DNA of 64,000 nucleotides from Pseudomonas laurylsulfativorans. Its GTDB lineage: Bacteria > Pseudomonadota > Gammaproteobacteria > Pseudomonadales > Pseudomonadaceae. The notes beneath the pieces were generated by a model. It searched no databases and was not told the DNA's origin. It saw only the letters and a program-made list of their open reading frames with translations. The stretch spans positions 108,960 through 172,959 of the forward strand of contig NZ_MUJK01000012.1 of assembly GCF_002906155.1 (NCBI RefSeq), read 5' to 3'. A program made the translations under genes and the position numbers. Every line of letters begins with the position of its first letter. The stretch's first letter is position 1. This document shows, piece by piece, positions 26,901-36,136 of the stretch.

Positions 26901-26935
26901 ATCGCGATCGCCGGCAGCCAGGCCGGCATCGCGAT
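26901..26935. terminator. GC-rich hairpin between convergent genes
   Basis: ATCGCGAT at 26901-26908 and 26928-26935 flank further pairing GCCGG/CCGGC, giving a long stem with a short loop. There is no T-run on either side, so efficiency is uncertain. It lies between the end of wapR and the end of the opposing ligase gene. Confidence 0.45.
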
Positions 26936-26955
26936 CAGCGCTTTGGTTTCTGTCA

Positions 26956-28818
26956 TCAACGAGTCTGAGCCGGAGTACGCCCGGCCAGCACTTGCCTGTG
27001 CAAGTTATCCACGTCGTTTTTCGAAGCTGCCACGGCGTATCCCTGCAGCAGCGCTTCGAAGTGATCCTCGAACAGCCAGTGCCGATCTTCTGCGTAGCGT
27101 TGCATATGGCGCAGATTGCGCCGACGCAGGGAAGGGCTCAGTGACGACGGGTAAATTCGCAGGTCGGCCAGGTCGATCAGGCCGAACTCGCCGTCTTCCA
27201 GCACCAGCACATTGCCCAGGTGCAGGGAGCGGAAATAGACCCCTTGCTGATGCAGTTGAGCCATGAACTTGCCGAAACGCTCCACCAGTGCCTGGCGTAC
27301 CGCCGGGGCGGTGATGCCTTGCAGGATCTGGCGCAGGGTGTTGCCCGGCAACGGAGAGTAGTGCACGGCGGTACTGCCGTCTTCGAACCGGTAAAGGTCG
27401 AGGATGTGCGGTGTCGGAATGCCCATGCTGCGCAATTGCACGCTGTTGACGGCAAAACGATCGGAGTAGGGGGTGAAACTGCCCGAGGTATACCAGCGGC
27501 GGCGGCGGAACAGCTTGAGAAAGCTGCCGTCGGTCAGGCGCAGGACTTTGGGGCCCAAGCCGTCTTCCTCGATGATCCGGGCATCGGCAGTCAGCTGTTG
27601 CAGGGCGCTTGGCGACGCGGTCTTGACCGGCCTGTCCAGCAGGCGTCTGGCCCGTTGATTGATGCTCAATGCGGCAATCAGCGCCAAGGGGATCCACAGC
27701 AGGAACCAGTGCTCCTTGGGGCGAGAGATAATCCCGCCACCTTCGGTCAGACCCGCGCCGATACCGAAGGCCAGCCAGGCCGAGGCAATGATGAACAGTG
27801 GTTGCACGCGATGGCGCTGACTACTGATGAAGCTCCACGCGAGGAAGAACAGCCATGGCAGAAAACCGATAATGCCGACGTAGAAGAGCACGCCAAGGGC
27901 AAAGCTATGGGGCTCCGAAAGGGGGTAGCCGACGCCTGGGTCCAGGCTCAGTTCGGCGTTGTAGCCGTGCCCGATCCACGGATGATCAGCGATCCTGTCC
28001 AGGGCCAATTGCCAGAGCTCGATACGGAAGGAGCTGCCTCTTTCGAGGATCTTGTCGGCAAATAGCGCGAAAGTCGCCGCTCCGGCGATAAACATCGAGG
28101 CAAGCAGGAGGACCGAGCGACGATTCCGGCAGATGAAGCACAGCCACAGCGCAGCGATCGTCAGAGCCACCAGTGGAGTCCTGGAACCGGTGGCCAGCAC
28201 CGTGGCGAACATGATCGCCATCGCCGGTATGCTCAACCAAAGGACCTGGCGTCGTTTGCAGGTCATGCTCAGGCTCAGCCAATAGGTACAGAAAAAGCCG
28301 AAGACGTGGGAGCTGAGCAGTGGATTGTCGAACGCGCCGACACCGATCAGACGCATTTCCGGCTGGTAAATCAGGCCGAACCTGTACAGGTTGTAGGCAG
28401 AGATGATCAACGCCACCGTCGCGGCGCAGAACAGCAGGGGCTGAATGATTTCGCTGCGATAGCGCACCAGCAGGTAGCAGCCAACGAACAGCATCAGGGT
28501 ATGCAGTGGCGGTTTGAACTGACCGGTCGGGACATCATTTTCCGGCCCCCAGTTCAGGCTGAGCAACGCCCACGCCAAAAACAGCAGGACTGCAACGACG
28601 ATCGGTTCGTGTAACAGTTCCTTGGCGAGCCGCGGACGCAAGCACAGTGCAATCAGTGCCGGAATGCTGAACAGGCCATAGTAAAGCTTGTGATGCACAC
28701 TGCGCCCCGGCAGGAAAAACAGTGCGCAAAGCAACAATAAGTAACCGAGCGGAAGGATCCACAAGCAAATGAAGTCGAAGATTCTATTGGACGTGCTGTT
28801 CAAAGCGTTTAATTGCAT
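26956..28818 (-). CDS. waaL: O-antigen ligase (WaaL) fused to a kinase-like domain
   Basis: The 620-aa protein starts at ATG 28818, with AGGA upstream. The first 430 residues are a polytopic O-antigen ligase of the Wzy_C type: about 11-12 hydrophobic segments and the periplasmic loop motif RIELWQLALDRIADHPWIGHGYNAE. Residues about 440-620 form a WaaP/InaA-like kinase fold with LKLFRRRRW, YFRSLHLGNVLVL and FGLIDLADLRI. The catalytic Asp of the HxD motif is replaced by Ser531, so the domain is probably a pseudokinase. In P. aeruginosa these are two genes (PA4999 and PA4998). Ligation of O antigen occurs at the periplasmic face, whereas the C-terminal domain should be cytoplasmic. It is convergent with wapR. 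Confidence 0.88.
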   Translation of the reverse strand: MQLNALNSTSNRIFDFICLWILPLGYLLLLCALFFLPGRSVHHKLYYGLFSIPALIALCLRPRLAKELLHEPIVVAVLLFLAWALLSLNWGPENDVPTGQFKPPLHTLMLFVGCYLLVRYRSEIIQPLLFCAATVALIISAYNLYRFGLIYQPEMRLIGVGAFDNPLLSSHVFGFFCTYWLSLSMTCKRRQVLWLSIPAMAIMFATVLATGSRTPLVALTIAALWLCFICRNRRSVLLLASMFIAGAATFALFADKILERGSSFRIELWQLALDRIADHPWIGHGYNAELSLDPGVGYPLSEPHSFALGVLFYVGIIGFLPWLFFLAWSFISSQRHRVQPLFIIASAWLAFGIGAGLTEGGGIISRPKEHWFLLWIPLALIAALSINQRARRLLDRPVKTASPSALQQLTADARIIEEDGLGPKVLRLTDGSFLKLFRRRRWYTSGSFTPYSDRFAVNSVQLRSMGIPTPHILDLYRFEDGSTAVHYSPLPGNTLRQILQGITAPAVRQALVERFGKFMAQLHQQGVYFRSLHLGNVLVLEDGEFGLIDLADLRIYPSSLSPSLRRRNLRHMQRYAEDRHWLFEDHFEALLQGYAVAASKNDVDNLHRQVLAGRTPAQTR

Positions 28819-28912
28819 GCTGAGTAACTTATTCCTGAATTGAGCGACCGTACCAAGGCAGGGACATCTGGTGGCTATTTTTGACGCGCCACAATACACA
28901 GACTGTATGCGA

Positions 28913-28942
28913 TTGCCAGAACCCTGGGGGAAGCTGTGATAA
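28913..28942 (+). promoter_or_regulatory. Candidate sigma-70 promoter of msbA
   Basis: TTGCCA (28913-28918) and TGATAA (28937-28942) are 18 bp apart, about 34 bp upstream of the msbA start. This lies in the divergent gap with the ligase gene. It is a sequence match only. Confidence 0.35.
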
Positions 28943-28975
28943 AGTCAGCGTCCTTTTCATCGACATTCGCGTGAT

Positions 28976-30778
28976 ATGACCGACTCCAGTCTCTCCGCAA
29001 GCCCATCGAGCTTGAAAATCTATTTCCGTCTGCTCGGCTATGTCCGGCCGTACATCAGTCTGTTCCTGATCAGCATCGTCGGATTTCTGATTTTCGCTTC
29101 GACGCAGCCAATGCTGGGCTACATCCTCAAGTACTTTGTCGACGGTCTATCCAACCCTGAAGCGGCGCTGTTTCCAACAGTGCCCTACCTGCGGGACCTG
29201 CAACTGCTGCAGGCGGTGCCGTTGTTGATCATCCTGATCGCCGCGTGGCAGGGCTTGGGGTCGTACCTGGGCAACTATTTCCTGGCCAAGGTTTCCCTTG
29301 GTCTGGTCCATGACTTGCGGGTTCAGTTGTTCAACAACTTGCTGGTGTTGCCGAACCGGTATTTCGACAAGCATAACTCGGGGCACCTGATTTCACGTAT
29401 CACCTTCAACGTGACCATGGTCACGGGGGCGGCAACAGATGCGATCAAGGTCGTAATTCGTGAAGGCATGACAGTGATCTTCCTGTTTGCCTCGCTGTTG
29501 TTCATGAACTGGCGCCTGACGCTGGTCATGGTCGCCATCCTGCCGCTGATTGCCATCATGGTGCGCACGGCCAGCAAGAAATTCCGCAAGCAGAGCAAGA
29601 AAATCCAGCTGGCCATGGGGGACGTGACGCATGTGGCGTCCGAAACGATCCAGGGCTATCGCGTGGTGCGCAGCTTCGGCGGTGAAAAGTACGAAGAGAA
29701 ACGCTTTTTCGATGCCAGCCAGGGCAACACCGACAAACAACTGCGCATGACTCGCACCGGCGCCATCTACACACCGCTGCTGCAACTGGTGATCTACACC
29801 GCCATGGCCGTGCTGATGTTCCTCGTGCTGTTCCTGCGTGGCGATGCGTCCGCCGGCGACATGGTGGCCTACATCACCCTGGCCGGCCTGCTGCCCAAGC
29901 CGATTCGCCAGCTGTCCGAAGTCAGTTCGACCATCCAGAAGGGTGTGGCCGGTGCCGAAAGTATCTTCGAGCAACTGGATGTCCAGCCCGAAGTCGATAC
30001 CGGTACCGTTGAGCGTGACGTCGTCAGCGGCCGCCTGGACGTGCGCAATCTTAGCTTCACCTATCCTGACACCGAACGTCAGGTGCTCAATGACATCAGT
30101 TTCTCGGTTGAGCCCGGGCAAATGGTGGCATTGGTGGGGCGTTCGGGTAGCGGCAAGTCGACCCTGGCGAACCTCATTCCACGCTTCTATCACCACGACA
30201 AGGGCGAGATCCTCATCGATGGCGTCGAAGTGGAACAGTACAAACTGTTGAATCTGCGCAAGCACATCGCCCAGGTGACTCAGCACGTGACCCTGTTCAG
30301 CGACACCGTGGCCAACAACATCGCCTATGGCGACCTGGCCGGCGCACCCCGTGAAGACATTGAAAAAGCGGCCAAAGACGCCTATGCGATGGACTTCATT
30401 GCTCAATTGCCTGAAGGCCTGGACACCCAGGTCGGGGAAAACGGCGTGCTGCTGTCCGGTGGTCAGCGCCAGCGCCTGGCGATTGCCCGGGCGCTGTTGA
30501 AGAATGCTCCGCTGTTGATTCTCGACGAGGCGACTTCGGCACTCGATACCGAGTCCGAGCGGCACATTCAGGCAGCCCTGGATCAGGTCATGAAAGGTCG
30601 CACCACACTGGTGATCGCGCACCGCCTGTCGACCATCGAGAAGGCCGATCTGATCCTGGTCATGGATCAAGGGAAAATCGTCGAGCGCGGCACTCACGAG
30701 CAACTGCTGGCGCAAAACGGCTACTACGCGCGCCTCAACGCGATGGGCCTCGACGCCCCGGCCGAAGACATCGCCTGA
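28976..30778 (+). CDS. msbA: Lipid A/LPS flippase MsbA
   Basis: The 600-aa ABC half-transporter flips core-lipid A across the inner membrane. Six transmembrane helices occupy about residues 25-320. The nucleotide-binding domain has Walker A GRSGSGKST (about 389-397), signature LSGGQRQR, Walker B LLILDEATSALD and the switch His in IAHRLST. Length and place (next to waaL and hldE) match PA4997. Confidence 0.95.
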   Translation: MTDSSLSASPSSLKIYFRLLGYVRPYISLFLISIVGFLIFASTQPMLGYILKYFVDGLSNPEAALFPTVPYLRDLQLLQAVPLLIILIAAWQGLGSYLGNYFLAKVSLGLVHDLRVQLFNNLLVLPNRYFDKHNSGHLISRITFNVTMVTGAATDAIKVVIREGMTVIFLFASLLFMNWRLTLVMVAILPLIAIMVRTASKKFRKQSKKIQLAMGDVTHVASETIQGYRVVRSFGGEKYEEKRFFDASQGNTDKQLRMTRTGAIYTPLLQLVIYTAMAVLMFLVLFLRGDASAGDMVAYITLAGLLPKPIRQLSEVSSTIQKGVAGAESIFEQLDVQPEVDTGTVERDVVSGRLDVRNLSFTYPDTERQVLNDISFSVEPGQMVALVGRSGSGKSTLANLIPRFYHHDKGEILIDGVEVEQYKLLNLRKHIAQVTQHVTLFSDTVANNIAYGDLAGAPREDIEKAAKDAYAMDFIAQLPEGLDTQVGENGVLLSGGQRQRLAIARALLKNAPLLILDEATSALDTESERHIQAALDQVMKGRTTLVIAHRLSTIEKADLILVMDQGKIVERGTHEQLLAQNGYYARLNAMGLDAPAEDIA

Positions 30779-30967
30779 CCCGGAAAGGGCGAGCCAGGCT
30801 CGCCCTTTCGCACACCCGGCGTGCAATGCGCCCGGTGGCAACGGGCTTTTCTGCTCAAAAAATGAGCAATAAAACCCGGTAAATCATCCTGTTGCAGCCA
30901 CCGCACAAGCCGACACCAAGCCTGTGTTAATATCGCGCCCCTGTTCATTCTGTATGTGGGTTGCACC

Positions 30968-32389
30968 ATGAAGTTGTCCATGCCGCGATTCGATCAAGCC
31001 CCTGTCTTGGTGGTCGGCGATGTCATGCTCGACCGTTACTGGCATGGTGGTACCTCACGGATTTCTCCTGAGGCTCCGGTGCCGGTGGTCAAGGTCGATC
31101 ACATCGAGGACCGCCCGGGCGGCGCTGCCAACGTTGCCTTGAACATTGCCGCCCTGGGGGCTCCCGCCTCGCTGGTCGGTGTAACAGGTGACGATGAAGC
31201 CGCCAACAGCCTGGTCAACAGCCTCAAGGGCGCCGGCGTGCAGGCCATTTTCCAGCGCATTGCGCACCAGCCGACCATCGTCAAGCTGCGGGTCATGAGC
31301 CGTCACCAGCAATTGCTGCGTATTGACTTCGAAGAACCCTTTGCCACTGACGCGCTGGCGCTGGCCGCGCAGGTCGATGAGTTGCTCGAAGGCATCAAGG
31401 TGCTGGTGCTGTCCGACTACGGCAAAGGCGCGCTGAAAAACCATCAGGCGCTGATCCAGGCTGCCCGTGCCCGTGGCATTCCAGTGTTGGCCGATCCCAA
31501 GGGCAAGGACTTCTCGATCTACCGCGGTGCGAGCCTGATCACGCCAAACCTCAACGAATTCGAAACCATCGTCGGTGGTTGCGCCGATGAGCACGAGTTG
31601 GTCAACAAGGGCGCGCAATTGATGCACGACCTGGACCTCGGTGCCTTGCTGGTGACCCGTGGCGAGCACGGCATGACCTTGCTGCGTCCGGATCATCCGG
31701 CGCTGCACTTGCCGGCCCGTGCCCGTGAAGTGTTCGACGTGACCGGTGCCGGCGATACTGTGATTTCCACTCTGGCGGCCGCGATTGCCGCTGGAGAAGA
31801 GCTACCTCACGCGGTGGCCCTGGCCAACCTGGCGGCCGGTATCGTGGTCGGCAAGCTCGGTACGGCGGCCATCAGCGCGCCGGAACTGCGTCGTGCGATT
31901 CAGCGCGAAGAGGGTTCCGAGCGTGGTGTGCTGGGTCTTGAACAGTTGTTGCTGGCGGTCGATGATGCCCGCGCGCACAACGAGCGGATCGTGTTCACCA
32001 ACGGTTGCTTCGACATCCTGCACGCCGGTCACGTGACCTATCTGGAACAGGCGCGGGCCCAAGGCGATCGCCTGATCGTGGCGATCAACGACGATGCATC
32101 GGTCAGCCGCCTGAAAGGGCCGGGCCGTCCGATCAACAGCGTCGACCGGCGCATGGCGGTACTGGCCGGCTTGGGCGCGGTGGATTGGGTGATCAGCTTC
32201 TCTGAAGGCACACCGGAAAACCTGCTGAGCGCGGTCAAGCCGGACGTGCTGGTCAAGGGTGGCGACTACGGGATCGACCAGGTGGTCGGCGCGGACATCG
32301 TGACGGCCTACGGTGGCGCCGTGAAAGTGCTGGGGCTGGTGGAAAACAGCTCGACCACGGCGATTGTCGAGAAGATTCGCAAGTCCTGA
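30968..32389 (+). CDS. hldE: Bifunctional heptose 7-phosphate kinase/heptose 1-phosphate adenylyltransferase
   Basis: The 473-aa enzyme makes ADP-D-glycero-beta-D-manno-heptose, the donor precursor for WaaC and WaaF. The N-terminal ribokinase/PfkB domain (about 1-318) has the GGAANVALN start and the catalytic DVTGAGDTV. The C-terminal cytidylyltransferase-like domain has FTNGCFDILHAGH. ATG 30968 gives MKLSMPRFDQ; an upstream in-frame start adds four residues and is less likely. It starts 189 bp after msbA. Confidence 0.95.
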   Translation: MKLSMPRFDQAPVLVVGDVMLDRYWHGGTSRISPEAPVPVVKVDHIEDRPGGAANVALNIAALGAPASLVGVTGDDEAANSLVNSLKGAGVQAIFQRIAHQPTIVKLRVMSRHQQLLRIDFEEPFATDALALAAQVDELLEGIKVLVLSDYGKGALKNHQALIQAARARGIPVLADPKGKDFSIYRGASLITPNLNEFETIVGGCADEHELVNKGAQLMHDLDLGALLVTRGEHGMTLLRPDHPALHLPARAREVFDVTGAGDTVISTLAAAIAAGEELPHAVALANLAAGIVVGKLGTAAISAPELRRAIQREEGSERGVLGLEQLLLAVDDARAHNERIVFTNGCFDILHAGHVTYLEQARAQGDRLIVAINDDASVSRLKGPGRPINSVDRRMAVLAGLGAVDWVISFSEGTPENLLSAVKPDVLVKGGDYGIDQVVGADIVTAYGGAVKVLGLVENSSTTAIVEKIRKS

Positions 32390-32406
32390 TCAAGGCGTGG
32401 GCTTGC

Positions 32407-32540
32407 TGTGGCGAGGGGGCTTGCCCCCGTTCGGCTGCGAAGCAGTCGTAGAACCATGCTCTGCGGTGTATCAGGTACATCACGGTTGCAGGTTTTAGGG
32501 CCGCTTCGCGATCCAGCGGGGGCAAGCCCCCTCGCCACAC
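32407..32540. repeat. REP pair, GGGGGCTTGCCCCC class
   Basis: Inverted arms at about 32407-32430 and 32516-32540 share GTGGCGAGGGGGCTTGCCCCC. They lie between the convergent hldE and the unknown minus-strand gene and probably help separate their transcripts. Confidence 0.85.
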
Positions 32541-32575
32541 AAGCCCTATAACCACAAAAGCCCTCTTTGTCCTTC

Positions 32576-33541
32576 CTATCGTGCTGCCCTGCGCGGCACG
32601 ATCTTCTTCAGCAGCAACTTGGCCTTCCCGCGCAACCTTGCTAATCCGGAATCCTTCCCCGGCGGGGTCAGACCCTGCTGCCTCACCCAGTCCTTCCAGC
32701 GAATTCGCTCATCGCGCACCAGCCAGCCTTCTTGTCGGGCAAAACTCTCGGCCAGGTACAGGCCGCGCGTACTGGCCGGGTACAGCTGATCCTTTTTCAA
32801 GGTGTAGAGCTCAGCCATCGGATGGCCGTCCTGCAAGGGCATCAAGTACAGGTCGGGGCGTTTGCGGTCGAGGCGGGCGACGAGTTGATCGCCTTCCAGT
32901 CTTTCATCGACATGGAACAGGCTCAGGGACTTGGCTTCCTTGGGAACGTCCAGGCGCAAGTCGTAAATCAGTTGCAGTGACGCCGTTGGCAAATGCACAT
33001 AAGCCCGCGGGCGCTCCATCAGCATCAGATTGGCGCAGCGTACCGGTCGCGCCGAGCCGGACAATGGCGACAAGCGAAACGGCAAGGCTTCGCGGTAATG
33101 CAGCGCGGCCGAGTAGGGCGCTGGCAGCCAGGTGTCGTTGAAGCGCCCACTGAGCCAGCCTTCGGGAGTTTCCAGCAGGCACTCTTCGGCAATCTCCTGG
33201 ATCGCCGTGTGCAAGGGCAGGTTCAGTTCATGGGCGGGCACGTAGCCGGAGATCAGCTTGAGCACCACATCGCCACGGTCCTGCCGACGTTGGCGTACCA
33301 GCACCCAATAGTCACGATTCTGCCAGTGCAGGGTCAGGCGCACCGAAACCCCGAGATTGGCCAGTTCGAGTGCAAACCGTTCGCTGTCGCCGACCGTCAC
33401 CGGGCGACGACGTTGCAGGGTCTGGGAGAAATTCAGCGGCCTGCCGACGCTCTGATAAGCCAGGCCTTCGGGGGTCGCTTCGACGAATAACGGCAGGGTC
33501 TTGAAGTTGCTCGGGTTCTTTCTGATGAGCGTACGCGACAT
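32576..33541 (-). CDS. Unknown conserved protein with a Nudix-box-like motif
   Basis: The 321-aa soluble protein starts at ATG 33541 behind AGGAG. I do not recognise a named family with certainty. Residues 99-122 resemble a Nudix box: G99-x5-E105, then nine residues instead of seven, then QEIAEE (115-120) where REUxEE is expected. The arginine is Gln and the final Gly is Leu, so hydrolase activity is doubtful. The C-terminus is strongly basic (KAKLLLKKIVPRRAAR). Position matches PA4993. The first gene of a minus-strand group would be the upstream FAD oxidoreductase and aldo/keto reductase; this gene starts 32 bp after the latter. Confidence 0.6.
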   Translation of the reverse strand: MSRTLIRKNPSNFKTLPLFVEATPEGLAYQSVGRPLNFSQTLQRRRPVTVGDSERFALELANLGVSVRLTLHWQNRDYWVLVRQRRQDRGDVVLKLISGYVPAHELNLPLHTAIQEIAEECLLETPEGWLSGRFNDTWLPAPYSAALHYREALPFRLSPLSGSARPVRCANLMLMERPRAYVHLPTASLQLIYDLRLDVPKEAKSLSLFHVDERLEGDQLVARLDRKRPDLYLMPLQDGHPMAELYTLKKDQLYPASTRGLYLAESFARQEGWLVRDERIRWKDWVRQQGLTPPGKDSGLARLRGKAKLLLKKIVPRRAAR

Positions 33542-33573
33542 GTCGGCTCCTGCTTAAGGCCGCGTGGGCGGCG

Positions 33574-34386
33574 TCAGTGGCTACGTAGGACCTGGGCAAC
33601 GGTCGCGACATTGTGGGCGAGGTGCAGCGGATTGATGGTCCCGACAATAGCACTGGCAACACCCGGATGTTCAAACAACAACTCGAAACTGGCGCGCACC
33701 GGATCCATGCCCGGACTCAGGCAGACATGACCACTGGCGAGGGCTTTTTTGACCAGAATGGCTTTGCCGTGTGCAGCAGCATAGTCAATGACGGCCTTCT
33801 CGTTTTGTTCGTTCAGATTGTAGGTGACCATTGCGCAGTCGCCTTGCTCGAGTGCCTTCAGGCCGCCGTCGACGGTTTTGCCGGAAAAGCCGAAGCCGCG
33901 AATCTTGCCTTCGGCCTTGAGCCCGGCGAGGGTGTCGTAGACTTCGCAGTCATTGAGGATGGCCAGGTCGTTGCCGTCGGAGTGCACCAGCACCAGATCG
34001 ATGAAGTCCGTTTCCAGGCGTTGCAGGCTGCGTTCCACCGACATTCGCGTGTGTGCGGCGCTGAAGTCGTGACGGGACTGGCCGTCGGCAAACTCTTCAC
34101 CCACCTTGCTGACAATCACCCAATCCTGACGCTGGCCGCGCAGCAGCGGACCGAGGCGCTCTTCGCTGCGACCATAGGCCGGGGCGGTGTCGATCAGGTT
34201 GATGCCCAGGTCGCGGGCGAGCTTGAGCAGCATGCGCGCTTCATCGTCATCGGGAATCCGGAAGCCGTTGGGATACTTCACCCCTTGGTCGCGGCCCAGT
34301 TTCACCGTGCCCAGACCCAGGGGTGAAACCAGCAGGCCGGTACTGCCCAGAGGGCGATGCAGATCGTGCAGGGTCGGTTGGCTCAT
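33574..34386 (-). CDS. Aldo/keto reductase
   Basis: The 270-aa (alpha/beta)8 NAD(P)H-dependent oxidoreductase has catalytic Asp and Tyr in LIDTAPAYGRSEERLG, Lys in IVSKVG and His in LVLVHSDG. The NADP-binding end has AIVGTINPLHL. It overlaps the FAD oxidoreductase gene by 4 bp (ATGA), so the two are translated together and may act on the same metabolite. PA4992 is the counterpart. Substrate unknown. Confidence 0.88.
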   Translation of the reverse strand: MSQPTLHDLHRPLGSTGLLVSPLGLGTVKLGRDQGVKYPNGFRIPDDDEARMLLKLARDLGINLIDTAPAYGRSEERLGPLLRGQRQDWVIVSKVGEEFADGQSRHDFSAAHTRMSVERSLQRLETDFIDLVLVHSDGNDLAILNDCEVYDTLAGLKAEGKIRGFGFSGKTVDGGLKALEQGDCAMVTYNLNEQNEKAVIDYAAAHGKAILVKKALASGHVCLSPGMDPVRASFELLFEHPGVASAIVGTINPLHLAHNVATVAQVLRSH

Positions 34387-35558
34387 GGCAGCAGTTGCTC
34401 CCAGGCAGGTACGCCCATCGGCGGCTTCGGCAGCTCAGGCAGCGCTGCCGGGTGGCTTGGCTGGATACCGTCGCGGTTCAGGCTGGCGATCACGCGGTCG
34501 GCGAAGTCTGGCGCCAGAGCGAGTTTGGTTGGCCAGCCCACTAGCAATCGGCCTTCCTCGGCGACAAAGGCGTTGTCGGGACGGGTCAGGCCTGATTGCA
34601 GCGGTTCGGCGCGATCCACGCGCAAGGTCGCCCATTGCACCGTGCTCAGGTCGACCCATGGCAGCAATTGGCCGAGCTCTTTCTGGGCGGTGGCGATCTG
34701 CTCGGCGGGCTCACGGGCTACGCCTTCGGATTCCGCGATGTCGCCGCCCAGGTACCAGACCCATTGGCCATCCGCAGCCGGGTGCGTGGTCACGGTGATG
34801 CGCGGTTTGGTGCCGCCGCCCAGGCAGTGGGCGTACAGCGGTTTGAGGCTCGGCCCTTTGGCGATGATCATGTGCAACGGCCGGCGCTGCATGGCCGGCT
34901 GGCTCAGGCCCAGCGTTTCAAGCAATGCCGCGGTTCCGGCACCGGCGCTGAGTACGATGCGCTGGGCGCGGATCTCGCGTTCATCGACTTTCAAGCCGAC
35001 CAGCACCCCGCCTTCCAGCAGTGGCTCGATCTTCTGCCCGGCGAGCAAGCCATCCCCCGCCAGATCGGCCAGGCGCTGGATCAGGCTCGGCACATCGATC
35101 ACCAGTTCCGCCAGGCGATAGACCTTGCCCTTGAAACGCTTGTCTTGCAGGGCTGGCGGCAATTGCTCGCCCTTGACCTGATCGACGCGACCGCGCACGG
35201 CCTTGCTGGCAAAGAAACTGGTGAGGTTGCCGGCGAGGGTGCCGGGGGACCAGAGGTAGTGGGCTTCGGACAGCAGGCGCACGCCGGACAGGTCCAGCTC
35301 GCCGTCACCGGCCAGGGCTTCGCGCCAGCGGCGGGGCATGTCGGCGATGGCTTCCGAGGCGCCGGTCAGGGCGCCGTGCAGCGCGTATTTGGCACCGCCG
35401 TGGATGATGCCCTGGGACTTCACGCTTTGCCCGCCGCCGAGGCTGGCGCTTTCCACCAGCACGGTCGAAAAACCCTGGCGGCGCAGGCGCGCGTTCAGCC
35501 AGAGGCCGGCGACACCAGCGCCGACAATCAGAACGTCGGTGGAAATAACGGATGGCAT
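34383..35558 (-). CDS. FAD-dependent oxidoreductase (DAO family)
   Basis: The 391-aa protein starts at ATG 35558 with AGAGGT upstream; the frame extends further upstream without support. The N-terminal dinucleotide-binding motif is VLIVGAGVAGLWLNARL with the following acidic residue in VLVES. GQSVKSQGIIHGGAKY is the D-amino-acid-oxidase-like FAD contact. The counterpart is PA4991. It is the first gene of a probable operon with the aldo/keto reductase and the Nudix-like gene. Confidence 0.85.
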   Translation of the reverse strand: MPSVISTDVLIVGAGVAGLWLNARLRRQGFSTVLVESASLGGGQSVKSQGIIHGGAKYALHGALTGASEAIADMPRRWREALAGDGELDLSGVRLLSEAHYLWSPGTLAGNLTSFFASKAVRGRVDQVKGEQLPPALQDKRFKGKVYRLAELVIDVPSLIQRLADLAGDGLLAGQKIEPLLEGGVLVGLKVDEREIRAQRIVLSAGAGTAALLETLGLSQPAMQRRPLHMIIAKGPSLKPLYAHCLGGGTKPRITVTTHPAADGQWVWYLGGDIAESEGVAREPAEQIATAQKELGQLLPWVDLSTVQWATLRVDRAEPLQSGLTRPDNAFVAEEGRLLVGWPTKLALAPDFADRVIASLNRDGIQPSHPAALPELPKPPMGVPAWEQLLP

Positions 35559-35617
35559 GCAGCGACCTCTGTGTTCAAGACGAGGGCGCAGTATACAAGG
35601 GAGGCGAGCTAGATGTT

Positions 35618-35697
35618 TGTAGGAGCTGGCTTGCCAGCGAAAGCGGTGTGTCTGGCACACCGCGAGGGCTTGATCGCCAGCAAGCCGGCTCCTACAG
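35618..35697. repeat. REP pair, GTAGGAGC-TGGCTTGCCAGCGA class
   Basis: The arm TGTAGGAGCTGGCTTGCCAGCGA (35618-35640) is inverted at 35672-35697. The distal arm ends in GGCTCCTACA (35688-35697), the same 10-mer found in the IS-borne RNA candidate at the right end of the window. Confidence 0.85.
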
Positions 35698-35701
35698 GTT
35701 C

Positions 35702-36034
35702 TTAATGGCCGGCCGTTTTGGAGAAGAGCTGGATGACCACAACGCCCAGCACAATCAGTGCCATCCCCAGCATCGCCGGCACGTCCAGCTTCTGCCCATA
35801 GATAAACAGCGCCGCGACGCTGACCATCACGATGCCCATGCCGGCCCACACGGCATACGCCACACCCACCGGAACGCTGCGCACCACCAGGGTCAGCATC
35901 CAGAAGGCGATCCCGTAACCGACGATGACCAGCACCAGTGGCAGCGGGGTGCTAAAGCCTTTGACCGCTTTCATCGAAACAGTGGCAATCACTTCGGCGC
36001 AGATGGCAATGGCCAGGTAGTAGTAAGCGGTCAT
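35702..36034 (-). CDS. emrE: Small multidrug resistance (SMR) transporter, EmrE/SugE-like
   Basis: The 110-aa protein has four transmembrane helices. The essential proton/substrate Glu is in AICAEVIATVSMK (Glu14). Helix 3 has YAVWAGMGIV and helix 4 ends in QLFSKTAGH. SMR proteins act as antiparallel dimers exporting quaternary ammonium cations in exchange for protons. PA4990, the P. aeruginosa EmrE, has this place. It is divergent from the LysR gene, which may control it. Confidence 0.87.
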   Translation of the reverse strand: MTAYYYLAIAICAEVIATVSMKAVKGFSTPLPLVLVIVGYGIAFWMLTLVVRSVPVGVAYAVWAGMGIVMVSVAALFIYGQKLDVPAMLGMALIVLGVVVIQLFSKTAGH

Positions 36035-36136
36035 GGGTCAATCCTCGTGTGAAGTGTTGCTCTCTGAGGTCGGCATTCTAGTGATTCGCCAGATGCGGTA
36101 AAGTCATTACCTATCTGTTTTAGAGATGGGTTGGCC

